DNA of 64,000 nt from the NCBI GenBank assembly GCA_963758025.1, contig CAVWUA010000032.1:5316-69315 (forward strand). The letters are read 5' to 3'. Each line of letters starts with the position of its first letter. Position 1 is the stretch's first letter. This stretch comes from CAVWUA01 sp963758025. Lineage in GTDB: Bacteria; Planctomycetota; Planctomycetia; Isosphaerales; Isosphaeraceae. Shown here piece by piece: positions 30,701 to 40,286 of this stretch. The notes under the pieces were generated by a model. It ran no database searches, was not told the origin of the DNA, and worked only from the letters and a program-made list of their open reading frames with translations. The translations under genes and the position numbers were made by a program.

Positions 30701-31222
30701 GAGGGTGTGCAGGATGTGGTGGGTGTCCTCGGTGCCGAAGCCGGAGAGAACCACGCGGCGGGTGTCGGCCTTGCCGTCGCCGTCGTTGTCCTTCATGTGG
30801 AGCAACTCGGTGCTGTTGGCGACGTAGGCGCCGCCGTCCCCCGGCTCGATGCCGGTGGGAATGAGCAGGCCATCGGCGAAGACGGTCGTCTTATCGGCCC
30901 GGCCGTCGCCGTCGTTGTCCTCCAGGATCAGGACCTTGTCGTCGGCAACCTGCCCGGGCTTGATCTGCGGATAGACCTCCGAACTGGCGATCCAGAGCCG
31001 CCCTTGCGGGTCGAAGTTCATCTGGATCGGCTTGGCGATCATCGGGTCGGCGGCGAACAGGTTGACCTCGAACCCGTCGGCCACCTGGAACGACTGCCGC
31101 TCCAGCTCGGGGTCGGGGTCAGGGACCCGCGCGTCCCGCTGGGCACTCGCCGACGAGACGACGGACAGAACGATCAACCAAGCAGCCATCCATCCAGGAC
31201 ACCGGACGTCGGGACGCATCAC
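27761..31222 (-). CDS. PVC-type membrane-bound dehydrogenase with HEAT repeats and CxxCH heme domain
   Basis: A 1,153-residue exported protein. Signal peptide 1-27. Residues ~45-400 are the PVC-specific dehydrogenase beta-propeller (GFEVNLFAADPMIAKPIQ, DNDGDGRADKTTVFADGL, NPWGHHYDRWGQNFATDGAGG, IYIADWYNPIIQHGEVDFRDP). HEAT-like repeats follow (~410-830), then a cytochrome c domain with CLNCH (~872) and a C-terminal beta-rich part. The family is abundant in Planctomycetes and Verrucomicrobia and is presumed to oxidise sugars or alcohols and pass electrons to heme; substrates are not known. Its start overlaps the end of the SGNH-like gene by 4 nt (ATGA), so the two are translationally coupled. 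It converges with clpV. Confidence 0.92.
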   Translation of the reverse strand: MMRPDVRCPGWMAAWLIVLSVVSSASAQRDARVPDPDPELERQSFQVADGFEVNLFAADPMIAKPIQMNFDPQGRLWIASSEVYPQIKPGQVADDKVLILEDNDGDGRADKTTVFADGLLIPTGIEPGDGGAYVANSTELLHMKDNDGDGKADTRRVVLSGFGTEDTHHILHTLRWGFDGMLYMNQSIYIHSHIETPYGVRRLGGGGIWQFRPETMRLEVFMRGLVNPWGHHYDRWGQNFATDGAGGEGINYVLPGAYYVTAPDAVRVLKGLNPGSPKYCGLEVVSGRHMPEDWRGNLLTNDFRANRVCRFVLSDDGAGFAAREMPELIKTTHPAFRPIDIKMGPDGAIYIADWYNPIIQHGEVDFRDPRRDHTHGRIWRVTAKGRPLVERPKLVGATTEALLDHLKDPEQWTRHQAKRVLKERGAEAVVPALASWVRRLDPDATAYEHQALEALWTYQSLDVLEPELLGRLLDANDGRVRAAATRVVQHWADRLSDPLALLARCVEDEHPRVRLEAVRVLAHIDDPRAVEIALRALDRPVDPFLDYALWLTARELGPVWLPALQAGQLDFGGQIDHMIFALNALGSPEVVQPLLASLRAGKVPEDQQERVLSVIAALGKPEDLGVVLDAVLDSEDLPPAGRARLLETLAEATRRHKTRPAGDLGRLAALLDADEPSLRASAARAVGAWSLQGQRSKLIAMAEDGDAPPNVRQAAVEGLARLGGPESRKALVRLTEGERPASLRRLAVEALVRLDPKTAAARAVAVLTDTPGGEDPSGIFARLVERQGGPAALVEALDGKTLPADVAKLGLRVASASGRPMPELVEALRQAGGLDTTPAPLSDAEKAQLLADVTRLGDPARGEAVFRRASSQCLNCHAIAGAGGQVGPGLESLGASAQLDYLLDSLLEPGKAVKENYHAQVVATADGRIITGIKVRQTDDALVLRDAEDKEVTIPLADIEDAKTGGSLMPTGLIDNLTRQELLDLLRFLDELGTVGPYAVGKAAVARRWEVLEPLPGQEGELRRFGYTSAIRNDPRFRWASAYSTVAGYLPHEDIPEVPTLNDQETVKRLARCQVEVTTPGPVRIVTNARADNFDLWLDGAQIEASPERTLDLSPGIHTLTFILQKGAIPDGLRCELTEVPNSPARARFVLGK

Positions 31223-32448
31223 CGGTCCACCTCACCTTCACGGATCAACTCATATTGATGAGACACCGGCTTCTGGAGCCGGGCGATCTCCTCTTCCTGG
31301 GCGGCGACCAGGGGGTCGAACAGGGGGATCTCGCGGGCGTTCTGCCCTTGCTCGTGCTTGCGGAAGCCGTAGAGATACGTCTCGTTCTGCGGGCGCCAGC
31401 GGTAGAAGTACAGCCGGTTCTTGCGGATGATCGTCTGCCGGAGCCGCTCGACCTGGTCGAACTCGGGGCCTTGGTCGATCGTCACCCCGGCCTGCCAGGC
31501 GTCGGCGTCGGCCGTCGCGACCGGCTGGCCGTCCACCGTCAATGTGTAGCGGCCCGGTGCCAGCCCCTCGACGGCGAGCACCCGTTCGGGGGCGACCCCT
31601 TGCCATGCGTCCGAGGGGGGCGGCGGAGCGGGGAGACGCTCATCCAGCGCCTGGAACCGCACGGCATCGGCCGAGCGCTGGAGCGTCTTGATCGCGGTCC
31701 CCCGAGCATCGGCTTCATCGGCGTCGCTCACCGTGACGTGCCAGTTCAGCGGTTCCAGCTTCAAGGCCCGCTCAATCGCCAGGGCGGCCTGCCAGTAGCC
31801 TTCGGCCGTCAGGTGAATGCCGTTGTCGGTCAACGGGTGTGGCGAACCGGCTGCTGTACCGTCGGGGAGTGCCTCGTAGAGGTCCACGAACACATAGCCC
31901 CGATCGGCAGCCGTTTCACGCAAGACGTCGTTGTACAGTTTCAGATCCTGGTTGTGCGCGGTGGGGTCCGGCAGCGGACGGCCCAGGTCTTCCTGGCGGT
32001 TCGGCCCCAGCAGCACGACGCGAGCGCCGGTCTTGTCGATGAGATCCAGCAGCGTCTTGAGCCCTTCCCGGAACCGGGGCAGCCCCGCAGGCCCCTCGAA
32101 CGATTCATTGGCGCCGTAGGCGACGAAAACCACCGTCGACTTGAGAGCCTCGATATGCTCTTTCAGGTGCTGGAAGCCCTCGGCCACCGTGCCAAACCGA
32201 GCGCGTGCATGGCCAAAAACCGTGTCGCCGCTCCATCCCAGGTTGCGAAACTCTAAATGGCGGTCAGGCCACCGCCGGGTTAATTCCGTTTCCAGATATC
32301 CATACTGTTGTGCCCGTTCCACCAGGGTCCCGCCGATCCAGACGACCCGATCGCCGTCTCGTAATGTGAACATCGGCGCATCTTCAGCCTGTAATGGCCA
32401 CGGAACTAGCAGACAGATTAGGCAGGCCAGACAAAGGACGCGGTTCAC
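31219..32448 (-). CDS. SGNH/GDSL-like esterase-fold exported protein with atypical block I
   Basis: A 409-residue protein with a signal peptide (1-21). SGNH blocks: block I reads WIGGTLVER, block II has LGWSGDTVFGHARA, block III has VAYGANESFEG, block V has DNGIHLTAEGYW (Asp and His). In classical members block I is GDS with the nucleophilic Ser; here the position is G-G-T, so a Thr or another residue would have to act, or the protein is non-catalytic. The C-terminal ~170 residues are an extra domain (APGRYTLTVDGQPV, LYFYRWRPQNETYLYGFRKHEQG). It is the first gene of a coupled pair with the PVC heme dehydrogenase, so it probably works in the same extracytoplasmic carbohydrate pathway. Confidence 0.85.
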   Translation of the reverse strand: MNRVLCLACLICLLVPWPLQAEDAPMFTLRDGDRVVWIGGTLVERAQQYGYLETELTRRWPDRHLEFRNLGWSGDTVFGHARARFGTVAEGFQHLKEHIEALKSTVVFVAYGANESFEGPAGLPRFREGLKTLLDLIDKTGARVVLLGPNRQEDLGRPLPDPTAHNQDLKLYNDVLRETAADRGYVFVDLYEALPDGTAAGSPHPLTDNGIHLTAEGYWQAALAIERALKLEPLNWHVTVSDADEADARGTAIKTLQRSADAVRFQALDERLPAPPPPSDAWQGVAPERVLAVEGLAPGRYTLTVDGQPVATADADAWQAGVTIDQGPEFDQVERLRQTIIRKNRLYFYRWRPQNETYLYGFRKHEQGQNAREIPLFDPLVAAQEEEIARLQKPVSHQYELIREGEVDR

Positions 32449-32990
32449 GTTCGGAAACTCCTGGGAGGACTCGGACCGCCTTCATCGAACCGTTACTGTA
32501 ACGGACCCGATAGAGCGAGTCGAGGTGACACCGGGATCAGCCATGGTACATCGACTGTTAATTCCTTTTGAGGGATGGTTGACGTGGCAAATCCGTGGAA
32601 ATACACCCGACGACCTGCCAGGCATCATGATTTTATGGTTGCATTGAATCTATTGCGAGCCAAGTTCTTCCGGTGCGTGTGGCCAGACCTCACGAACGTC
32701 GGGATTCTTCAATTTTGGACCGCACGCCACTTGCACTGGCGACCAAGCTCGCGATAATAGACTTTAAATAGGATGCTCTCCCTCCACCAGAATGGATTTA
32801 TTGGGTTTCACTTCACGTGTCTCTGGAACCACCCGATTCTCGACCGCTCTGTGGACGTTTTTCGGAGCCGACCTGTTGGCTCCCAGAATGAACAGACCGG
32901 TCCCGTGATAAGCCTAGGTTTCCTCACCAACGCGATCAGTCATTGAGTCTGCACGCGGATCACCCGACTCTCGAATGCGAGACAAGGATT
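32449..32990. other. 542-bp intergenic region, divergent
   Basis: Between the SGNH-like gene (minus) and the small hypothetical gene (plus). It is AT-richer than its surroundings (around 32540-32660 and 32750-32830) and should contain both promoters. Short frames here lack codon bias and have no ribosome sites. I see no RNA gene or repeat. Confidence 0.5.
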
Positions 32991-33398
32991 ATGCTCTACG
33001 CGCTGCGCTCCACAGAACGACCGTCCGACCGGATCCGGTTATTCCCCAACATGCGTGCGGCCCGCGCCGCGGCTTGCGACGGGCAATCGATCCACGAGAT
33101 GGCGGTCTGGCATGACGAGGGCGGTCGCCGGGTGCTTCCCTTGTGGACTGATCCTCAGGTGTTCGACCCCTACTGGAGCACCCCCGCGGAACTGCACGCG
33201 GATGGGTCGATCACCGCGAGGGGTCCCTTTCCCGAGGCGCTTTATGGCCGGGAACTCTCCGCGAGGGAGTCGCACGGTCGGGTACTGGCCCGCTACGTCC
33301 CAGCCCTGGGGCTGGACCGAGAATGCCGTCCTCTCGACCCGGCGTTCATCATCCAGATCCTGACCCACGGCTCCGAAGCCGACGCCTCAATCTCCTGA
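32991..33398 (+). CDS. Hypothetical protein
   Basis: A 135-residue soluble protein from the ATG at 32991 (MLYALRSTERP); AAGGA lies close upstream, and an in-frame TTG at 32943 would add 16 residues. Third codon positions are strongly GC-rich, as in surrounding real genes. I recognise no family. The sequence has many Arg, Trp and His residues (EMAVWHDEGGRRVLPLWTDP, YWSTPAELH) and no signal peptide or membrane segment. It stands alone, with ~200 nt before the large membrane protein gene. Confidence 0.55.
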   Translation: MLYALRSTERPSDRIRLFPNMRAARAAACDGQSIHEMAVWHDEGGRRVLPLWTDPQVFDPYWSTPAELHADGSITARGPFPEALYGRELSARESHGRVLARYVPALGLDRECRPLDPAFIIQILTHGSEADASIS

Positions 33399-33577
33399 CG
33401 GCCCCCACGTCGGTCTCCTTGACCTCTGGCACGGATCTTGCCGGAGCCGTGCGGTACCCTCTCTCCCGGCAAGACCGGCTCCGCCGCGAGCCGAGTCGAA
33501 CGCTCCTTGTCCGATTTCGGAACCATTTGCGGACGATATCCGGGACAACGGCTGTTCGCCTCGGACGGGGGAACGCC

Positions 33578-33583
33578 TATAAT
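33578..33583 (+). promoter_or_regulatory. Candidate -10 element upstream of the large membrane protein gene
   Basis: A perfect TATAAT at 33578-33583. At the 17-nt spacing the -35 position is only TTCGCC, so activity would need an activator or another sigma factor. Transcription would start near 33590, which leaves a very short leader to the ATG at 33604 but a normal one to alternatives at 33691 or 33742. Confidence 0.3.
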
Positions 33584-33603
33584 TCAGATTGTCACGTTGC
33601 CGC

Positions 33604-36600
33604 ATGGGCCATCCGAGCGAGGAACCGGGGTATTATGAGAGCGAGTGGAGGAGGCCGGACCTCATCCGACGTCCGAATGGCCGTGATCCGATGGGCAACC
33701 TGGCGGCCGCTGAGGTTCAAGGGCGGGATGGGGCTTCGGACGTGAGCGAGCGTGGCTCTCTGACACACCTTGAGGGCCGGGAGAACTGGCACCCCCTCCC
33801 GCCCGAGGGAGATGGGTCGCGCATCAGCCTGGGCGAGTTGGAACGCGCCTTGAAGACCGCCGACCCCGCCGCGTGGCTGGTCGCTCCCCGGATCGTCCGA
33901 CGCGTCGTCCGGCATCAGCGGGGGCTCAGTCTCTTCGGCCTGAGTGTCCCCCACCGCAAAAGCGCGACCCTCTCCGCCCGCCAGGCCGAGGAAATCGTCG
34001 AACGACACGAGTTGGGTCTGCCCGACAACGCCACGTTGCCGCCGACCTTGATCCTGATCGCCCGCCCCGATCTGCCCGATCTGGTCGGTGCCGAGCGAGG
34101 CGAGGTCCTGACGAAGCTCTGGCGTTTACTTTTCCATACACACATCCATATCAGCATGGAGAGCCTGGTCGAGGAGGGCGTGCTGACGCAGGCCGAGCTG
34201 CGCGCTCGGATCGACCAGATCGGCCAGGCGGAGTTCGACGAGGTGCGGGCCGTCTTGCGGCACGAGAACTTCCTGATCGATACCCGCGACCTGGCACGCG
34301 TTTACGTCGAATTCGCCGCCGTGTACCTGGAGCTACGTCACTTTGCCCCGGGGCTCCTGTCACGGTATTTTCCGACCTTGCGCGACCTGGCGAGAGTGGA
34401 CGAGGTTCTCGCCGCCGACGTGGACGACGCGACTCTATTGGCGCGGACGCGATTGCCAGGAGCGCCGGACCTGCCTTCGGTCTCGACGACGGACAGTCTG
34501 GAGTTTGAGATCGAGCCGGACGAGACGGAGGTCGTGGAGGAGGAGCCCGAACCGGCAATCGCGCCGGTGGGACGTTCCCGATCCCTGATCCGCCAGGCAG
34601 ATCGGGCACGGGCGGTCGGAAACCTGGTGCGGTCGGCCATCGCGCGGGAACGGGCCGCGCGGCTTGCCGGACCGAGCCGCGCGGTCCGACTCCAGGATGC
34701 GGCCCGGAGCGATCTGGGCCAGCTCTGCGAATGCCTGGCGCCGGCCTTGGGGCTCGACGAGGCGGAGCGGCGGCACTGGCAACGGACCCTGCCGTTGCTG
34801 CTGCCCTCGGCGTCGCGCGGCATCCGCAGCCACTCAGCGCGGCTCCTGTATGACCTTCAGAAGGTCGCCGTCGATTTCGGACGCGACATTTACGCGGTCG
34901 ATCTCGTCGAGTGGGCCGTGTCGCGTGGCCACCGACCGATCAAGCGGCTTCTGCCCAACCAGCGCGAGGTGCTAATGATCAAGCACCTGCGGGCCGCCGC
35001 CCGGCGCCTGTCAAAGGTCCGCCTGGCCGAAGTGGACCGGGAGCGACTGGCCCACCTGCTCAACGAGGCTCAGGATCGCCTTGAGCGAACACTCCGCATG
35101 CGGTTCCGACCGGAGATTACGACGACCCTGGAGACCACCGGCTGGAACCCGCGGAACTTGCCCGAGCGCGTGGCTCTGGAGAAATTGACCGAGGAATTGC
35201 TCGACCGGGTGGTTTCCCGAGGCTTCCTCACGATGGGGGACCTGCGCGACGCCGTCTCGCGAAGCCACCTGAAGCTGCCGGACCTGGCCAGTCTCCGCGA
35301 ATTCTTCCGGGGAGACCGGCTCCTGCGCACCGATGCGGCCCTTTCGATTTCCCTGGACGGTGTGTACCGCCGGGGCGAGGTGTACCTGCGATGGCTTCAG
35401 CGGTTCAGTTCGCTGTTCTTTGGTACCCGCGCGGGACGACTCTCCACGCTCTACCTGGCCTTGCCGTTCGGCGGGGCGTTCGTCGTGCTGGAGGTGATCC
35501 AGCATGTCGCTGAGTTTGTCGCGAAGTGGCGTGGATCGAAGCCGGTCCACCTGTTCAATGGCCTGTCCTACATGCATGACATCCCACCATTCGCGATCCT
35601 GGGTCTGTTCCTGGTGGGGATGATCAATCTGCCCGGGTTTCGCCGGGAGGTGCTTCAAGGGTTGCGGGCGTTCGGGATCGGCCTGCGCCGGCTGTTCATC
35701 GAGATGCCCACCTGGTTGATGGAGCGTCCGTTCTTTCGGGGGATCGTCGAGAGCCGCGCCTTCACCGTCTTCTGGCGGTGGGGGCTGAAACCGATGCTCT
35801 TCGCCGGCGCGACGGTGCTGGTGCTGCCATCGGTCGGGGCCGACCCGCATGATACGCTCTGGCTCGGCGCCGTGGTCTTCCTCGTGGTCGGCCTGGTGCT
35901 GAATTCCCGCTTCGGCCGCGACCTGGAGGAGGTCGTCACCGAGCAAGCGGTGCGGGTCTGGCACCGGCTCCAGGCCGACCTGATCCCGGGCCTGTTCCGC
36001 CTGATCATGGAATTCTTCAATCGCCTGCTGGAAGGGGTCGAGCGACTGCTCTACACGATCGACGAGTGGCTGCGGTTCAAGAGCGGCCAGGGGCGGATCT
36101 CGCTCGCGTCGAAGGCCCTGCTCGGCCTTGTCGCGTTCTTCGTCACGTATTTGATCCGCTTCTGCGTGATCTTGCTGGTTGAGCCACAGATCAACCCGAT
36201 CAAGCACTTCCCGGTCGTCACCGTCTCGCACAAGATCATTGCCCCGGCCATGCTCGCGCTGCCGGGCTTGCTGACGGCCGCCCCCTGGTACCTGAGTAAG
36301 GTCTCGGCCAATGCGATTGCCGGCGCGGCTCAGTTCCTCCTGCCGGGCATCTTTGGCTTCCTCGTCTGGGAGTTCAAGGAGAACTGGCGGCTCTACGAGG
36401 CGAACCGCCCGCGTTCGCTCCGGCCGGTGGCGATCGGCCATCATGGCGAGACAATGACGCGGCTCCTGCGCCGGGCTTCCATTCCGGCACCCTGCCGAAA
36501 CTGTTCAAGCGGCTGCGGCGGGCCGAGCGAAAGGCCCTGCGACGCCCCGGCGCAGCTCGCGCGATCCGCAAGCACCGTCAGGCGCTGCACCACGTCGAGG

Positions 36601-37256
36601 AGGCGGTGCGTCACTTCATCGAGCGTGACATCCTGATCCTGCTGCGCGAGAGCCGCTGCCTGGAAGGTGCCCGGATCGAGATCGGGACCGTCGGCCTGGG
36701 ATCGAACCGGGTTTGGATTGAGCTGCGCGACCCGCAACGGCCAGGCAAGCCACTGGTGCTGGCCTTCGAGGAGCAATCGGGATGGCTCGTCTCCAGCGTC
36801 ACGTCGGCGGGATGGCTCGCGGACCTGGGCCCGTCCCAGCGCGAGGCTCTGGCCGACGCCCTGGCCGGGTTGTACAAACTCTCGGGCGTTGATCTGGTCC
36901 GCGAGCAGATCGCCCGTTGTCTGGGACAGCCGACGCCCCCCTACGACATCGCGGAGCCGGGGCTGGTCGTCTGGCCGGGTGGCCGTTACGAGACGGAGGT
37001 CCTCTACGACTTCCGTGACGGCCCCCGGATCGCTCCCCGTTGCGCCGATCCGGCCGTCGCCCAGACGCTTCCGACCCTCCAGGCCGACCGCATTCTCTTC
37101 TCGCGCATCCCGATCTCCTGGACGCACTGGGTCGAGGTCTGGAGTCTGGAAGCGGAACACTCGTGCCATGCCCACCCGGTCGTGGACGATGTGCGGCTCC
37201 TGCCACTGGACATGGACGACCCTGGATCGCACCACCCCCCGATGGACAAGCCATGA
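33604..37256 (+). CDS. Large polytopic membrane protein, conserved-hypothetical type (one frame break)
   Basis: About 1,217 residues. The first ~600 are soluble and Arg/Glu-rich, with a helical region (AARRLSKVRLAEVDRERLAHLLNEAQ). Then come about six membrane segments between ~615 and ~940 (LYLALPFGGAFVVLEVIQH, FAILGLFLVGMINLPGF, FAGATVLVLPSVG, LWLGAVVFLVVGLVLN, LLGLVAFFVTYLIRF, MLALPGLLTAAPWYL). The frame breaks at 36471-36472, where one C is missing; the other frame then gives GFHSGTLPKLFKRLRRAERKAL and a soluble ~260-residue end. I do not recognise a family. The start is uncertain: ATG 33604, ATG 33691 and GTG 33742 are all possible and none has a strong ribosome site. It ends within the ATG of the M28 peptidase gene (ATGA), so the pair is coupled. 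Confidence 0.75.
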
Positions 37257-38846
37257 TATCGACACCTCGTCCCGTTTGTAGATTCGTACGAATCGCGCTG
37301 CTCTCCCTCCTTCTGCTCGTCAGCGTCACCACGAACGCCCAGAACTCCGCGCCCGGGCCGATCGTCCCGACGCCCGAGGTGCGGGCGATGCTCGACCGGA
37401 TCTCCGCCGATTCCCTGCGCGGGCACCTCTCGTTTCTCGCCTCGGACCTCTTGAAAGGGCGTGACACCCCCTCGCCCGGTCTCGACATCGCCGCCGAGTA
37501 CATCGCCGCGCAGTTCCGTCGCGCCGGCCTGGAGCCAATCGGCGACGACGGCTACTTTCAGACCGCCCGCTGGACCGTCCGCGCCCCCGATTCATCAGGC
37601 TTTTCCCTGACGATCCGCCTCGGCGAACGGGCCTTCCGACTCGCCCCGGACCAGATCAGCATGACGTCCACCGAGGCGATCGATCTCGACGCGGTGCCGG
37701 TCGTCAAGCTCGACCCGAACGACGACGATATCGACCCGGCTGAGGTCGCGGACCGGGTCATCCTGGCCGATTTACCCGACCCTCGGAACGCCCCTGCGGA
37801 ACAGAGAGAAGAGGTTTTCCGAACCAATCACGAGTTCCTGAACCGGATGGCCGCGAATAAGGCCTCCCTGGTGATGATTCCGGCACGCAACCCGCACGGC
37901 GGCACCGGGCTTGGTGACGGCCATTTGGTCGATCCGGAGGGTCCACCCGATGACCGCTTTTCACCCCGCCACGCCGAGGGGTCAAATCTGCTCACCATCC
38001 ACGATCCAGATATCATCGACGCCCTCTCGGATTCCCCGATGGGGCCGACCGGGGCCACGCTCTCGCTGCACATCGACGCTCCCGAAGATCGCCCGGTGAC
38101 ACTTCGTAACGTCGTGGGATTGCTCCGCGGGTCCGACCCGCAGTTGAGCGATACGTACATCCTGGTCAGCGCCCATTACGATCACATCGGCATGGGTTCG
38201 CCGGTGGATGGTGACGCGATTTATAACGGCGCGAACGACGACGGCAGCGGGACCGTTTCGGTGATCGAGCTAGCGTCGGCCCTGGCGACGCTCGAACACC
38301 GGCCGAAGCGGAGTATTGTCTTCGTCACGTTCTTCGGCGAGGAGAAGGGCCTGCTGGGCTCTCGGTATTACGCGAGGCATCCTGTCGTGCCGATCGAGAA
38401 GACGGTCGCGGGAATCAACCTGGAACTCGTCGGGCGAACCGACGACATCGAGGATGGCCCGCAGAACAACCGGGCCTCGATGACCGGCTTTGATTACTCC
38501 GACGTCGGCCCGATCTTCCAGGCGGCGGGGGAGACCGTCGGCGTGCGGATCGTCAAGCACCCGAAGAACAGCGACCTGTTCTTCGGCCGGAGCGACAACC
38601 AGGCCCTGGCCGATCGCGGCGTGCCCGCGCAGCACGCTCTGCACGACGTTCATGTACCCCGATTATCACGGCGCCGACGACGAGTGGCCCAAAGTCGATT
38701 TTGCCAACATGGCCATCGTGGATCGCGCGGTCGCCCTGGGCCTGCTGGTGATTGCCGAGTCCCCCGACGCGCCGTGCTGGAATGCGGACAACCCTCGGGC
38801 CAAGCCGTACCGCAAGGCTCACGCATCGCGGCACGCGGATCGGTGA
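37253..38846 (+). CDS. M28-family zinc aminopeptidase, exported (one frame break)
   Basis: About 531 residues with a signal peptide (1-30). Residues ~300-500 are the M28 domain: HYDHIGMGS (His, Asp), NGANDDGSG (bridging Asp), FFGEEKGLLGS (catalytic and metal Glu), NLELVGR and PDYHGADDEW (last His). A PA-like insert lies before it. The frame breaks at about 38632, after ALADRGVPA; the alternative frame then carries the last zinc His and the C-terminus, ending at 38846. Members remove N-terminal residues from peptides in the periplasm or outside the cell. It is coupled by a 4-nt overlap to the large membrane protein. A strong bidirectional hairpin follows. Confidence 0.87.
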
Positions 38847-38856
38847 TCCCGAAACG

Positions 38857-38893
38857 AACCAATGCCCGCTTGTCGATCAAGCGGGCATTGGTT
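38857..38893. terminator. Bidirectional terminator hairpin
   Basis: A 16-bp perfect stem: AACCAATGCCCGCTTG (38857-38872) pairs with 38878-38893 across the loop TCGAT. It is flanked by A residues on the left and T residues on the right. It sits between the convergent M28 peptidase and DUF1501 genes and can serve both. Confidence 0.85.
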
Positions 38894-38906
38894 TCAACGA
38901 CGGGAA

Positions 38907-40253
38907 TCAGAACAGTTCGTCCAGCGCCTTCCCCTTGTCCACCAGGCGGATCGGCTGACCGTCAGGGGTCTCGAACCGTCCTTCCGGGTTGATCCCGAGG
39001 GCGGTAAAGACCGTGGCCGCCAGATCAGACGGGGTGACAGGGCGGTCGGCGGGCGAGTCGCCCCGCGCATCGGTCCGGCCGATCACCAGGCCACCCGGAA
39101 TGCCGCCGCCAGCCATCAAAAGACTATTTGCCAAGGGGTGATGGTCGCGCCCGGCATTCGGGTTGATCTTTGGCGTGCGGCCAAACTCTCCCATCATGAC
39201 GACGAGCGTGTTCTCCAGCAGTCCCCGCTCGGCCAGATCGGCGATCAGGCAGGAGACGCCCTGATCGACTGGGGGGGCCAGGGTGTTCTTGATCGTCGGG
39301 AAGTTCTGGGCGTGCGTGTCCCACCCAAGCTGACCGGTCCCCCGGTCGTTGATTGTGACGAACGAGACACCGGCCTCGACCAGACGGCGGGCCAGCAGGC
39401 ACGACTGGCCGACCGGCGTGCGGCCGTAGCGGTCGCGGACCTCGGCCGACTCCTGGTCGATCTGGAAGGCGGCCTGCGCATCGCGGGAGGTCAACAGGTC
39501 ATAAGCTTGATCGATGAAGCGGTCACGGCTGTCGGTCAAGGTTGTCTCGGGGACGTGCCGGGCGAAGTCGTCGAGCTTACCGACCATCTCCCGACGGCGC
39601 CGGAGCCGTTCCAGAGTCAGGCGGTCGGGAGGCGTCAGGTCGCGGACCCGGAAGTTCGCCGCGTTGGGGTCGCCCCCCACCTCGAACGGGTCGAACGCGG
39701 GGGTCAAGTAGCCGCTGGAGGTGAACGACGGACCGTCGGGGATCGCCACCGACGGCGGCAAGGTGCTCTGCTGAAACCCGCGAGACCTGGCGACGACGCT
39801 GCTGTAATTCGGGTAAACCAGGGCCGGGCTGGGCCGATACCCGGTGAGCATGTGCTGGGCCGCGCGGCCGTGATCGGCCTCGGGGGAGGTGATGGTACGG
39901 ATCAAGGTTGTCTTGTCCATCACCTTGGCGAGACGAGGGTAGACCTCGCTGATCGACAGCCCGGGAACCGCCGTGTCGATCGGCTGGAACTCTCCCTTCA
40001 CGTCCGCGGAGGCATCGGGCTTGGGGTCGAACGTGTCGATGTGAGATGGCCCCCCCGCCTGCCAGATCAGAATGCACGAGGTCGCCTTGCCGCCGTGCGT
40101 CAGCGCGCGCTCGGGGTAGGCACTCTCCCCCGCCCGCGCGCGGAGCCGAAACAGGTCGTGTAGCCCGAGCCCCCAGGCGCTCAGCACACCAACGCGAAGC
40201 AGGTCGCGGCGGCTCGGACCGCGACAGGGCCGATCGTTCGACGGGGGACGCAT
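38907..40253 (-). CDS. DUF1501 protein, Tat-exported
   Basis: A 448-residue protein with a twin-arginine signal (SRRDLLRVG, then a hydrophobic stretch). Core signatures: CILIWQAGGPSHIDTFDPKP, GLSISEVYPRLAKVMDKTTLIRT, HGRAAQHMLTGYRPSP, GWDTHAQNFP, LVVMMGEFGRTPKINPNAGRDHHPL and GLVIGRTDARGD. DUF1501 proteins have an alkaline-phosphatase/sulfatase-like fold and are almost always paired with DUF1549/DUF1553 cytochromes in Planctomycetes, as here (33 nt downstream of that gene). Their reaction is not established. Unbroken frame. Confidence 0.94.
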   Translation of the reverse strand: MRPPSNDRPCRGPSRRDLLRVGVLSAWGLGLHDLFRLRARAGESAYPERALTHGGKATSCILIWQAGGPSHIDTFDPKPDASADVKGEFQPIDTAVPGLSISEVYPRLAKVMDKTTLIRTITSPEADHGRAAQHMLTGYRPSPALVYPNYSSVVARSRGFQQSTLPPSVAIPDGPSFTSSGYLTPAFDPFEVGGDPNAANFRVRDLTPPDRLTLERLRRRREMVGKLDDFARHVPETTLTDSRDRFIDQAYDLLTSRDAQAAFQIDQESAEVRDRYGRTPVGQSCLLARRLVEAGVSFVTINDRGTGQLGWDTHAQNFPTIKNTLAPPVDQGVSCLIADLAERGLLENTLVVMMGEFGRTPKINPNAGRDHHPLANSLLMAGGGIPGGLVIGRTDARGDSPADRPVTPSDLAATVFTALGINPEGRFETPDGQPIRLVDKGKALDELF

Positions 40254-40286
40254 GGCTCGGACTCCCTTTTGATGATGATGTTGTTC

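Noticed and set aside
29492..31258. 588-codon open frame on the plus strand
   Set aside because: Antisense to the PVC heme dehydrogenase; no ribosome site and no family resemblance.
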